Of a stretch of DNA of 64,000 nt, positions 54,183 to 62,261 are shown in pieces (positions within the stretch are counted from its first letter, which is position 1; each line of letters opens with the position of its first letter). The stretch is from Variovorax sp. UMC13. Its GTDB lineage: Bacteria; Pseudomonadota; Gammaproteobacteria; Burkholderiales; Burkholderiaceae_C. The notes under the pieces were generated by a model. That model searched no databases. It was not told the DNA's origin and saw nothing but the letters and a program-made list of their open reading frames with translations. Position numbers and translations under genes: made by a program. Where the stretch lies: positions 248,001-312,000 of the forward strand of contig NZ_LZZW01000036.1 in the NCBI RefSeq assembly GCF_014170375.1. The letters are read 5' to 3'.

Positions 54183-54794
54183 ATGCCTTCAAAAATCCCC
54201 TCGATCCCAGGCCGCCGCATCCAGACCCGCCGCTCGGGCGTCCACGGCAAGGGCGTGTTCGCCGTGCAGGACATCGCCAAGGGCGACACGCTGATCGAAT
54301 ACAAGGGCGAGGTGATCACCTGGAAGGAGGCCCTGCGCCGCCATCCGCACGATCCGGCCCAGCCCAACCACACCTTCTACTTCCACGTCGACGACAAGCG
54401 CGTGATCGACGGCAAGGTCGACGGCAACGCCGCCAAGTGGATCAACCATGCCTGCGATCCGAACTGCGAGGCCGACGAGATCGAGGGCCGCATCTTCATC
54501 AAGGCGCTGCGCGACATCCCGGCCGGCGAGGAGCTCAACTACGACTACGGCCTGATGATCGACCTGCCGTACACGCCCGAGCTGCTGGCCGAGTTCCCCT
54601 GCTGGTGCGGCGCCGAGACCTGCCGCGGCACGCTGCTCACGCCCAAGGACGAGGACGACGAGAAGAAGGCGCGCAAGGCGAAGAAGAAGGCCCGCAAGGC
54701 CAAGGCCGAGAAGAAGGCGGCCAAGGCGGAGAAGCTCGAAAAGGCCGAGAAGGCCGAAAAGAAGAAACGCAAGAAGGCCAAGGCCGCCGATTGA
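54183..54794 (+). CDS. SET-domain protein methyltransferase with Lys/Ala-rich tail
   Basis: A 203-residue protein. The SET fold is complete for the catalytic part: GVHGKGVFAVQDIAKGDTLIEY, NHACDPNC (residues 88-95), EELNYDYG (116-123) and the post-SET CWCGAETCRG (140-149) with zinc-binding Cys. Residues ~155-203 are a highly charged, Lys/Ala/Glu-rich tail. SET proteins methylate lysines of proteins; in bacteria targets include histone-like or ribosomal proteins. It is divergent from topB-SWIB with 179 bp between, and 11 bases upstream of birA. Confidence 0.9.
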   Translation: MPSKIPSIPGRRIQTRRSGVHGKGVFAVQDIAKGDTLIEYKGEVITWKEALRRHPHDPAQPNHTFYFHVDDKRVIDGKVDGNAAKWINHACDPNCEADEIEGRIFIKALRDIPAGEELNYDYGLMIDLPYTPELLAEFPCWCGAETCRGTLLTPKDEDDEKKARKAKKKARKAKAEKKAAKAEKLEKAEKAEKKKRKKAKAAD

Positions 54795-54805
54795 GGATGC
54801 CCGCG

Positions 54806-55600
54806 ATGCAGCAGCCCAGCGCCTGGTTCGAGGACGAGATCACCGCCGCCGTGGCGCCGCGGCTGCCGGGCTTCGGCGTCGAGGTGGTGGCCGAGATCGA
54901 TTCGACCAGCACCGAGCTCATGCGCCGGGCGCGCCAGGGCAGCGTCGCCCCGGTGCTGCTGGTGGCGCTGCGCCAGACCGCCGGGCGCGGCCGGCTCGGC
55001 CGGCCCTGGCAGAGCGCGCAGCTGTCCTCGCTGACCTTTTCCCTGGGCCTGCCGCTGGCGCCGCGCGACTGGTCGGGCCTGTCGCTGGCCGTGGGCGTGA
55101 GCGTGGCCGAGAGCCTGGACCCGGGCGGCGCCGCGGGCCTGCAGCTCAAGTGGCCCAACGACCTCTGGCGCGAGGACCGCAAGCTCGGCGGCATCCTGAT
55201 CGAGACCGCGTTGCCGCAGTCCGAGTCCGCGCAGCGCTACCTGGTGATCGGCATCGGCCTGAACCTGGGCCCGCGCGAGGCCGAGGGCCTGAACACGCCG
55301 CCGGCCTGGATCGGCGAATGGCGGCCCGAGGCCAGCGCGGGCGAACTGCTGCGCGCCGTGGTGCCGCCGCTGGTCGACACCGTGCAGGCCTTTGCCGAAC
55401 GCGGCTTCGCACCCTTCGCCGAGCGCTTCGCCCAGCGCGACACGCTGCGCGGGCGCGAAGTGCAGCTCAGCGACGGCACCGCCGGGCTCTGCGACGGCGT
55501 GGGCTGGGGCGGCGAGCTGCGGGTGCAGACCGCGGCCGGCCTGCAGGTCATCAGCAGTTCCGAAGTCAGCGTGCGGCCTCGCGTCCGCGCGGGCGCCTGA
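54806..55600 (+). CDS. birA: biotin-[acetyl-CoA-carboxylase] ligase (BirA-type, no HTH)
   Basis: A 264-residue biotin protein ligase without the N-terminal repressor helix-turn-helix of E. coli BirA. The biotin-binding loop GRGRLGRPWQ, KWPNDLWREDRKLGGILIE (KWPND) and YLVIGIGLNLG are intact. It makes biotinyl-AMP and biotinylates acyl-CoA carboxylases. ATG 54806 has a GAGG nine bases upstream; ATG 54797 is an alternative but sits on that site. Confidence 0.9.
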   Translation: MQQPSAWFEDEITAAVAPRLPGFGVEVVAEIDSTSTELMRRARQGSVAPVLLVALRQTAGRGRLGRPWQSAQLSSLTFSLGLPLAPRDWSGLSLAVGVSVAESLDPGGAAGLQLKWPNDLWREDRKLGGILIETALPQSESAQRYLVIGIGLNLGPREAEGLNTPPAWIGEWRPEASAGELLRAVVPPLVDTVQAFAERGFAPFAERFAQRDTLRGREVQLSDGTAGLCDGVGWGGELRVQTAAGLQVISSSEVSVRPRVRAGA

Positions 55601-55602
55601 GC

Positions 55603-55785
55603 ATGCGCGGCAGCGCTCGCTTCGTCCTCCTGGTGCTGGTGCTGGCCAACCTCGGCTATTTCGCCTGGAGCCGGGGCAGTTTCGCGGCCCTGGGCTTCCA
55701 GCCGGCCGGCTTCGGCGAAGCCGAGCCGCACCGCCTCGAACTGCAGGTGCGGCCCGAGCTGCTGCAGATCCGCCAGGCGCCCTGA
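55603..55785 (+). CDS. short SPOR-protein-like N-terminal membrane domain (60 aa)
   Basis: A 60-residue protein with one transmembrane helix (ARFVLLVLVLANLGYFAWSRG) and a short polar part ending EPHRLELQVRPELLQ. In related Burkholderiales the gene after birA encodes a longer protein with this N-terminus plus a C-terminal SPOR domain; here the reading frame stops after ~60 residues, so the SPOR domain is missing. The ATG at 55603 overlaps nothing and follows the birA stop by two bases. Confidence 0.72.
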   Translation: MRGSARFVLLVLVLANLGYFAWSRGSFAALGFQPAGFGEAEPHRLELQVRPELLQIRQAP

Positions 55786-55809
55786 TCCGCCGGCCCGCCG
55801 CGGCGGCGG

Positions 55810-57249
55810 CTACTTCTCCTCGAGTTCGAAGCGCACGCTGAAGCGCGTGCCGGGCGGATGCTGGTCCGGATGCGCATCTTCCAGCCGCACGCTGGCGCCA
55901 TGCTGGCGCGCGATCTCGCGCACGATCGGCAGGCCCAGGCCCGAGCCGTCGGCTTCGTTGCCCAGCACGCGGTAGAAGGGCTCGAACACCAGCTCGCGGT
56001 CGGCCTCGGCGATGCCCGGCCCGTTGTCCTCCACCTGCAGCACCACCACCCGGCCGAAGGGGTCGGCCAGCACGCGCGCGGTGATCATGCCCGCGTGGTC
56101 GGGCGGCGAGGGTGTGTAGTTGAGCGCGTTGTCGACCAGGTTGCGCACCAGCTCCTTGAGCAGTGTCGGGTTGCCCTGCAGCGTCACGCCCGGCGTGCCG
56201 GCCTCGGCGCCGTCGTAGCCCAGGTCGATGCGCCGCTCGATGGCGCGCGGCACGGCTTCGCGCACCACCTCGATGGTCAGGCGCGCGAGGTCGCAGGCCT
56301 GGCGGCCCAGCGTGGCGCTGCTGCCCTCGGCGCGCGCCAGCGACAGCAGCTGGTTGACCGTGTGGGTGGCGCGCACGCTGGCGCGGCCGATCTGCTTGAG
56401 CGACTGCTTGAGCTCTTCGGCGTTGGCGCCTTCGCGCTGCGCCAGGTCGGCCTGCATGCGCAGCCCGGCCAGCGGCGTCTTGAGCTGGTGCGCGGCATCG
56501 GCCAGGAAGCGCTTCTGCGTGGCGATCGAATCGTGCAGCTTGTTGAGCAGTTCGTTGACCGAAGACACCAGCGGGATCACCTCCAGCGGCACGCCCGATT
56601 CGTCGAGCGGGCTCAGGTCGTCGGGCCGGCGCTCGCGGATGCGCGCCTCCACCACCGACAGCGGCTTGATGCCGCGCACCAGCGCCAGCCAGATCAGCAA
56701 CACCGCCAGCGGCAGGATGGCGAACTGCGGCAGCAGCACGCCCTTGATGATCTCGGTGGCCAGCACCGACTGCTTCTCGCGCGTCTCGGCCACCTGCACC
56801 AGCGCATGCGGCGCCTCGGGCGTGGCGCCCGGCACCCACAGCGAGCCGATGCGCACCGCCTTGCCGCGCATGGTGGCGTCGTGCAGGTAGACCATGCCGG
56901 TGGTCGGCAGCTCGTCGGAGTGCGGCGGCGGCACGTCGCGCTCGCCGCTCAGCAGCTGGCCGCGGCCATCGAGCACCTGGTAGTAGACGACGTCAGTGTC
57001 GTCGCCGCTCAGGATGTCGCGCGCGGCCTGCGGCAGGGGGAACTGGATGCGGCCGTCCTGCACCACCAGCAGCCGGGCCAGCGTGCGCACGTTGTTCTCC
57101 AGCGCGCGGTCGAAGGGCGCGTTGGCGATGCCCTGCGCCACCAGCCAGGTGACGCCGATGCTCACCGGCACCAGCAGCAGCAGCGGCGTGAGCATCCAGT
57201 CGAGGATCTCGCCGAACAGCGAGCGCTGGGCGCGCTGGAAGAGCTTCAC
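55810..57249 (-). CDS. sensor histidine kinase, TctE/QseC-like
   Basis: A 479-residue membrane kinase. Start is GTG at 57249 (KLFQRAQRSLFGEILDWML). Two transmembrane helices flank a ~150-residue periplasmic sensor. The H-box lies in FLADAAHQLKTPLAGLRMQ, the N-box is NLVDNALNYTPSP, and G-boxes are VEDNGPGIA and GSGLGLPIVRE. It works with the response regulator 55 bases upstream; TctE-type kinases often sense di- or tricarboxylates, but the signal is not determinable. Confidence 0.9.
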   Translation of the reverse strand: MKLFQRAQRSLFGEILDWMLTPLLLLVPVSIGVTWLVAQGIANAPFDRALENNVRTLARLLVVQDGRIQFPLPQAARDILSGDDTDVVYYQVLDGRGQLLSGERDVPPPHSDELPTTGMVYLHDATMRGKAVRIGSLWVPGATPEAPHALVQVAETREKQSVLATEIIKGVLLPQFAILPLAVLLIWLALVRGIKPLSVVEARIRERRPDDLSPLDESGVPLEVIPLVSSVNELLNKLHDSIATQKRFLADAAHQLKTPLAGLRMQADLAQREGANAEELKQSLKQIGRASVRATHTVNQLLSLARAEGSSATLGRQACDLARLTIEVVREAVPRAIERRIDLGYDGAEAGTPGVTLQGNPTLLKELVRNLVDNALNYTPSPPDHAGMITARVLADPFGRVVVLQVEDNGPGIAEADRELVFEPFYRVLGNEADGSGLGLPIVREIARQHGASVRLEDAHPDQHPPGTRFSVRFELEEK

Positions 57250-57304
57250 GCCCGCCCCCCGGCTCGACGGGCGGAGGGGGCGACGGTCACTGCGCGAAGG
57301 TGCA

Positions 57305-57979
57305 TCAGGGGGTGATTTTCTCGAGGCAATAACCCAGGCCGCGCACCGTCGCGATGCGGATCGGGCCCTTCTCGATCTTCTTGCGCAGGCGGTGGATGTA
57401 GACCTCGATGGCGTTGATGCTGACTTCCTCACCCCACTCGCACAGCCGCTCGACCAGCTGGTCCTTGCTGACCAGCCGGCCGGCGCGCTGCAGCAGCACC
57501 TCGAGCAGGCCCAGCTCGCGGGCCGAGAGTTCGATCATCTTGCCGTCGATGGTGGCGACGCGGCCGGCCTGGTCGTAGACCAGCGGGCCGTGCTTGATCG
57601 CGTTGCTGGTGGTGCCCATGCCGCGCCGCGTGAGGGCACGCACGCGGGCCTCGAGTTCCTGCAGGCTGAAGGGCTTGGCCATGTAGTCGTCGGCACCATG
57701 GTCCAGGCCCTTGACGCGTTCCTCCACGCTGTCGGCCGCGGTGAGCACCAGCACCGGCAGCTGCGAGCCGCGCGCGCGCAGCCGCTTGAGGATTTCCAGG
57801 CCGTGCAGGTTGGGCAGGCCCAGGTCGAGGATCAGCAGGTCGAACTCGCTGTTGGTCATCAGCGCGGCGTCGGCCTGCGAGCCGGTGGCCACGCGGTCCA
57901 CGGCCGCGCCCGAGGTGCGCAGGCTGCGCAGCAGGGCATCGGCCAGCACCTGGTCGTCTTCCGCAATCAGAATCCGCAT
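57305..57979 (-). CDS. OmpR/PhoB-type response regulator (TctD-like)
   Basis: A 224-residue regulator: receiver domain with acidic pair EDD near residue 8, phosphoacceptor Asp in ILDLGLPNLHGLE (residue ~52) and Lys in MAKPFS, and a winged helix-turn-helix C-terminus with LSARELGLLEVLLQRAG and YIHRLRKKI. First gene of the two-component operon. Confidence 0.93.
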   Translation of the reverse strand: MRILIAEDDQVLADALLRSLRTSGAAVDRVATGSQADAALMTNSEFDLLILDLGLPNLHGLEILKRLRARGSQLPVLVLTAADSVEERVKGLDHGADDYMAKPFSLQELEARVRALTRRGMGTTSNAIKHGPLVYDQAGRVATIDGKMIELSARELGLLEVLLQRAGRLVSKDQLVERLCEWGEEVSINAIEVYIHRLRKKIEKGPIRIATVRGLGYCLEKITP

Positions 57980-58000
57980 GAGCCACCTCCGGCTTGTGGG

Positions 58001-58020
58001 GCGCGTCGTCGCGCTTTTTT
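58001..58020 (+). terminator. plus-strand terminator-like hairpin
   Basis: GCGCG (58001-58005) pairs with CGCGC (58010-58014) around a TCGT loop and is followed directly by TTTTTT (58015-58020). It is a good short intrinsic terminator for plus-strand transcription, yet the neighbouring genes here are on the minus strand. It may stop antisense read-through toward recA. Confidence 0.5.
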
Positions 58021-58090
58021 ACTCGTCTCCGCGGCGGATTCTAGGCGTGGGCCCGCCGGCGACCCTTGCGCTGGCGCAGCTTTTCGCCGA

Positions 58091-58573
58091 TCAGCCGGCG
58101 TAGGCTTCGAGGCCGATCGTGACCACGGTGGCGATCTCCTTGCCCACGCTGGCGCGGAACTCCGCCTCCGCCTGCGCCACGGCCCGGCGGAAGGCCTCGA
58201 GCCAGGCCAGGCCATCGGCCGTGAAGCGCACCCGCCGCGCCCGCGCATCCAGCGGATCGGCTTCGCGCGTGACCAGGCCCCAGGCCTCGCACTGGTCGAC
58301 CAGCGTGCCCATCGCCTGCTTGCTCATGCCGGCGCGCTCGGCCAGCTCGGTCAGGCGCGAACCGCCGCGCCCCAGGTGCCGCGTGATGTGGATGTGGGCC
58401 GCGCTGACTTGCGCGCGCGCCGCGAGGTTCGACAAGGCCAGCGGCACCTCGGCGTCGTGCGCCATCAGCGCCAGCACGCGCTCGTCGAAACGCCGCATCG
58501 CATGGCCCAGCAGCCGGCCCAGGTGGGTCTGGCGCCAGGCGTCGGGGTCGGCCGCGAAGGGGTGGTCGCTCAT
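58091..58573 (-). CDS. MarR family transcriptional regulator
   Basis: A 160-residue winged-helix regulator. The DNA-binding part is AAHIHITRHLGRGGSRLTEL followed by AERAGMSKQAMGTLVDQCEA and VTREADPLDARARRVRFTADG, a typical wing. No DNA ligand is known. It lies upstream of the two-component operon on the same strand and is divergent from recA. A CCTT-N7-AAGG repeat (58575-58589) just upstream could be a self-operator. Confidence 0.85.
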   Translation of the reverse strand: MSDHPFAADPDAWRQTHLGRLLGHAMRRFDERVLALMAHDAEVPLALSNLAARAQVSAAHIHITRHLGRGGSRLTELAERAGMSKQAMGTLVDQCEAWGLVTREADPLDARARRVRFTADGLAWLEAFRRAVAQAEAEFRASVGKEIATVVTIGLEAYAG

Positions 58574-58614
58574 GCCTTTAATTGTAAGGTAAACTGACCA
58601 AAAAGTGGGTTGCC

Positions 58615-58654
58615 TTGAAAGTACTGGCCGCTACACTACTGTTCAAGCATCCAG
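58615..58654 (+). promoter_or_regulatory. recA promoter with degenerate LexA box
   Basis: TTGAAA (58615-58620) and TACTGT (58637-58642) form a -35/-10 pair with 16-base spacing. The -10 overlaps CTGT-N8-CCAG (58639-58654), a one-mismatch version of the CTGT-N8-ACAG SOS box used by beta- and gammaproteobacteria. An AAGGAGA Shine-Dalgarno follows at 58705-58711. LexA control of recA is expected in the group but the site match is approximate. Confidence 0.6.
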
Positions 58655-58717
58655 CCTGTCATTAAAAGCAGCGGGATGAAAAACCCAACAACCCGTTGAT
58701 ATTCAAGGAGATTTCTC

Positions 58718-59842
58718 ATGGACGCACTCGTCAAGGGCAGCAGCATCTCGGTGGCCGGCAGCGAAAAGGCCAAGGCCCTGCAAGCCGCGCTCGCGCAGAT
58801 CGAAAAGCAGTTCGGCAAGGGCACGATCATGCGGCTGGGCGAGGGCGAGGCCCTGGAGGACGTGCAGGTGGTCTCCACCGGTTCGCTGGGCCTGGACATC
58901 GCGCTGGGCGTCGGCGGCCTGCCGCGCGGCCGCGTGATCGAGATCTACGGTCCTGAATCCTCGGGCAAGACCACGCTCACGCTGCAGGTCATCGCCCAGA
59001 TGCAGAAGCAGGCCGGCACCTGCGCCTTCGTCGACGCCGAGCATGCGCTCGACGTGCAGTACGCGCAGAAGCTGGGCGTCAACCTGTCCGACCTGCTGAT
59101 CAGCCAGCCCGACACTGGCGAGCAGGCGCTCGAGATCGTCGACTCGCTGGTGCGCTCGGGCGCGGTCGACCTGATCGTGGTCGACTCGGTGGCCGCGCTC
59201 ACGCCCCGCGCCGAAATCGAAGGCGACATGGGCGACTCGCTGCCCGGCCTGCAGGCCCGCCTGATGAGCCAGGCGCTGCGCAAGCTGACCTCGAGCATCA
59301 AGAAGACCAACTGCATGGTCATCTTCATCAACCAGATCCGGATGAAGATCGGCGTGATGTTCGGCTCGCCCGAAACCACCACCGGCGGCAACGCGCTGAA
59401 GTTCTACGCCTCGGTGCGGCTGGACATCCGCCGCATCGGCACCATCAAGAAGGGCGAAGAGGCGATCGGCAACGAGACCAAGGTTAAGGTGGTCAAGAAC
59501 AAGGTCAGCCCGCCCTTCAAGACGGCCGAGTTCGACATCCTGTTCGGCGAGGGCATCAGCCGCGAAGGCGAGATCATCGACATGGGCGTGACCGCCAAGA
59601 TCGTCGACAAGTCGGGCGCCTGGTACGCCTACAACGGCGAGAAGATCGGCCAGGGCCGCGACAACGCGCGCGAATTCCTGCGCGAGAACCCGACGCTGTC
59701 GCGCGAGATCGAGAACAAGGTGCGCGAGTCGCTGGGCATCCCGCTGCTGGCGGCCGATGCCGGCTCGGAAGCGGCCGAAGCCGAAGCCAAGGCCAAGGCC
59801 AAGGCCGACGCCAAGGCGGCCAAGCAACAGCCGCAGGCCTGA
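58718..59842 (+). CDS. recA: recombinase RecA
   Basis: A 374-residue RecA. Walker A GPESSGKTT (residues 78-86), the L1/L2 DNA-binding loops (PRAEIEGDMGDS and MFGSPETTTGGNALKF) and LIVVDSVAALTPRAE are intact. The C-terminus is an Ala/Lys/Glu-rich tail. It binds single-stranded DNA, drives strand exchange and stimulates LexA cleavage. Strong AAGGAGA ribosome site. Confidence 0.98.
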   Translation: MDALVKGSSISVAGSEKAKALQAALAQIEKQFGKGTIMRLGEGEALEDVQVVSTGSLGLDIALGVGGLPRGRVIEIYGPESSGKTTLTLQVIAQMQKQAGTCAFVDAEHALDVQYAQKLGVNLSDLLISQPDTGEQALEIVDSLVRSGAVDLIVVDSVAALTPRAEIEGDMGDSLPGLQARLMSQALRKLTSSIKKTNCMVIFINQIRMKIGVMFGSPETTTGGNALKFYASVRLDIRRIGTIKKGEEAIGNETKVKVVKNKVSPPFKTAEFDILFGEGISREGEIIDMGVTAKIVDKSGAWYAYNGEKIGQGRDNAREFLRENPTLSREIENKVRESLGIPLLAADAGSEAAEAEAKAKAKADAKAAKQQPQA

Positions 59843-59850
59843 TCGGGATG

Positions 59851-59878
59851 CGAGCATCGGCCGCGCGGCCGGTGCTCG
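59851..59878 (+). terminator. recA-recX intergenic hairpin
   Basis: CGAGCATCGGCC (59851-59862) pairs with GGCCGGTGCTCG (59867-59878) across a GCGC loop, with a single G-U wobble. No U-run follows. Partial termination at such a hairpin between recA and recX is known to keep RecX low in other bacteria; here it is the likely function (inference). Confidence 0.6.
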
Positions 59879-59901
59879 TCATCTGATCGCTTCAAGCCTT
59901 C

Positions 59902-60354
59902 ATGGGTTTCGCCGCACCCTCCCTCAAGGGCCGCGCGCTGCGCCTGCTGAGCCAGCGCGAGCATTCGCGGCCCGAGCTCGAACGCAAGCTGGCGAAGTAC
60001 GAAGAGGTGCCGGGCACGCTGGCGCAGGCGCTCGACGAGCTGGCGGCCAAGGACTTCATCAGCGAGTCGCGCGTGGTGCAGTCGGTGATCAACCAGCGCG
60101 CTTCGCGCATGGGCGCCGCGCGGGTGCGGCAGGAGCTGCAGCAGAAGGGCGTCGCGCCCGAGGCCATCTCCGAAGCGGTGGCGCAGCTGAAAGACAGCGA
60201 ACAGGCGCGCGCGCGCGAGGTCTGGCGGCGCCGCTTCGATGCATTGCCGCAGGATGCGAAGGAGCGTGCCAAACAGGCGCGCTTCCTCATGGCCCGGGGC
60301 TTCTCCGGGGCGGTGGTGGGCAAGGTCCTTCGCAGCGACAGCGACGACGAGTGA
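59902..60354 (+). CDS. recX: recombination regulator RecX
   Basis: A 150-residue RecX with three-helix repeats: RALRLLSQREHSRPELERKLA, the middle DELAAKDFISESRVVQSVIN and KQARFLMARGFSGAVVGKVL. It caps RecA filaments and inhibits strand exchange. It follows recA by 59 bases with the hairpin in between. Confidence 0.94.
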   Translation: MGFAAPSLKGRALRLLSQREHSRPELERKLAKYEEVPGTLAQALDELAAKDFISESRVVQSVINQRASRMGAARVRQELQQKGVAPEAISEAVAQLKDSEQARAREVWRRRFDALPQDAKERAKQARFLMARGFSGAVVGKVLRSDSDDE

Positions 60355-60409
60355 CCCGCAGGCCGGCACCGGCCGATCGCGCCGCGGCGTGGCTGGCATG
60401 ATCCGGCCC

Positions 60410-61129
60410 ATGTCGACGAACACCACCCCCTCGCCTTCCCTCGGTCGCACCGGCCTGCGCGCCGGTACCGCCTTCGCCGGCGCCGTCTTCAAGAGTGCGC
60501 TGCTGGCCATCCTGCTCGGTGGCGGCGTGTTCTTCTTCTACATCAGCCAGCTGAGCGGCCCGGGCATGCCCGCGGCGCGTGCCGGCGGCGCAGGCGCGGT
60601 GATCGCGCTGCTGTTCTCGCCCTCGGTGCTGGTCGCCCTGCTGCTGCTGGGCTTCATGCCGCTCTACCTGATGCTCGGTATCGCGCAGGGCCGTAGCCGT
60701 GCGCTGCGTCAGGTGGTGCTGGCGCATGGCGACACGATCGCGCAGCGCCTGGGCGCCGCCATCGCGGGCCGCGTCGAGGCGATGCCGCGCACCCATGGCG
60801 CCTTGCAGCGCAGCTCCGAATGGCTCTCGGTCGATGCGCTGAGCCGCCAGCTCGCGCCGGTGCTGGGCGAGGGCCGCGCGGTGCGGGCCGTGATCGGCTT
60901 CGTGCTGAACCGGCTGCCGCTGTCGACGCTGCTGGCCGACTGGCAGGCCGGGCGCGCCGCGCACGGCGGGACCGAGGCCGGCGTGGAAGACCCGGCCCTG
61001 CGCGCGCTGCTGCAGCAGCGCATCGGCGAGACGCTGCAGGAGATGGCGACCCCGTCGCGCACCCCGCTCTACATCGCGCTGGCCGCGCACGCCCTGCTGC
61101 TGGGCTTCGGCCTCTGGCTCATCGCCTGA
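60410..61129 (+). CDS. hypothetical membrane protein downstream of recX
   Basis: A 239-residue protein with two N-terminal transmembrane helices (SALLAILLGGGVFFFYISQL, then ALLLLGFMPLYLMLGIAQ), a soluble middle of ~120 residues and a C-terminal helix (LYIALAAHALLLGFGLWLIA). No family recognised. The start ATG 60410 gives a short polar N-terminus. It is 55 bases after recX and may be in its transcript. Confidence 0.65.
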   Translation: MSTNTTPSPSLGRTGLRAGTAFAGAVFKSALLAILLGGGVFFFYISQLSGPGMPAARAGGAGAVIALLFSPSVLVALLLLGFMPLYLMLGIAQGRSRALRQVVLAHGDTIAQRLGAAIAGRVEAMPRTHGALQRSSEWLSVDALSRQLAPVLGEGRAVRAVIGFVLNRLPLSTLLADWQAGRAAHGGTEAGVEDPALRALLQQRIGETLQEMATPSRTPLYIALAAHALLLGFGLWLIA

Positions 61130-61147
61130 GGCCGCCCCGCGCGAGGA

Positions 61148-62257
61148 TCAGCCGCGCACCACCAGCGGCTCGAACTTGCGGCGCGCCTTGAGCTGCGCCG
61201 GGTCCCATTCGATGCCCAGGCCGGGCGTCGACGGTGCCACCGCGTGGCCGGCTTCGATCTGCAGCCGGCTGGTCGTGAGGTCGTCGAGCTGCGGGATGTA
61301 CTCGACCCAGCGGCCGTTGGGCACGGCCGCGCACAGGCTCACGTGGATCTCCATCAGGAAGTGCGGGCACATCGCGATGTTGTGCGCCTCGGCCAGGTGC
61401 GCGATCTTGAGCCAGGGCGTGATGCCGCCCACGCGCGCCACGTCGGCCTGCACGATCGAGCAGGCGCCCTGCTGGATGTACTCGGCGAACTGCGACAGGT
61501 GGTACATCGACTCGCCCACCGCCACCGGCACGCTGGTGCTGGCCAGCAGTTGCGCATGCGCGCGCACGTGCTCGGCCGGCATCGGCTCCTCGAACCAGGC
61601 CAGGTCGATGGCCTCGTACTGGCGCGCGCGGCGCACCGCTTCCGAGACCGTGAAGCTCTGGTTGGCATCGACCATCAGCTCGAAGCCCGGGCCCACCGCC
61701 GCGCGCACCGCCGACAGGCGCGCGATGTCCTCGGCCACGTGCGGCTTGCCGACCTTGACCTTGGCGCCCAGGAAGCCCGCGGCCTGGGCCGCCAGCGTCT
61801 GCTCGACCAGCTGCGCCTGCGGGATCTGCAGCCAGCCGCCCTCGGTGGTGTAGACCGGCACGCGCGATTGCGCGCCGCCGGCCAGCTGCCACAGCGGCAG
61901 CTTGGCCACGCGGGCGTTGCGGTCCCACAGCGCGGTGTCGACGGCCGCCAGCGCGAGGCTGGTGATGGCGCCCACCGCGGTCGCGTGCGTGTGGAAGAAG
62001 AGGTCGCGCCAGATGGCTTCGTAGTGCTGCGGGTCGCGCCCGATCAGCCGCGGCGCCAGGTGGTCCTGCAGCAGCGCCACGATCGACGAGCCGCCGGTGC
62101 CGATGGTGTAGGTGTAGCCGGTGCCGGCGGAGCCGTCGTCGCAGCGCACGGTGACCATCACGGTCTCCTGCGTCACGAAGGACTGGATGGCGTCGGTGCG
62201 CACCACCTTGGGTGCGATGTCGATCTGCGCGATCTCGACCTGGTCGATCTTGGCCAT
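61148..62257 (-). CDS. mandelate racemase/muconate lactonizing enzyme family (enolase superfamily)
   Basis: A 369-residue enolase-superfamily enzyme. Second KxK base motif is KVK (Lys166, Lys168); metal ligands Asp197 (in MVDANQSF), Glu223 (FEEP) and Glu249 (GES), and the Asp272-His299 dyad (QADVARVGG, CPHF) are all visible, so it is of the MR type that abstracts a proton alpha to a carboxylate. Its start follows the solute-binding gene stop by four bases. Co-operon transport of a polar amino acid or acid sugar fits a racemase or dehydratase of the imported solute. Confidence 0.88.
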   Translation of the reverse strand: MAKIDQVEIAQIDIAPKVVRTDAIQSFVTQETVMVTVRCDDGSAGTGYTYTIGTGGSSIVALLQDHLAPRLIGRDPQHYEAIWRDLFFHTHATAVGAITSLALAAVDTALWDRNARVAKLPLWQLAGGAQSRVPVYTTEGGWLQIPQAQLVEQTLAAQAAGFLGAKVKVGKPHVAEDIARLSAVRAAVGPGFELMVDANQSFTVSEAVRRARQYEAIDLAWFEEPMPAEHVRAHAQLLASTSVPVAVGESMYHLSQFAEYIQQGACSIVQADVARVGGITPWLKIAHLAEAHNIAMCPHFLMEIHVSLCAAVPNGRWVEYIPQLDDLTTSRLQIEAGHAVAPSTPGLGIEWDPAQLKARRKFEPLVVRG

Positions 62258-62261
62258 CGGC

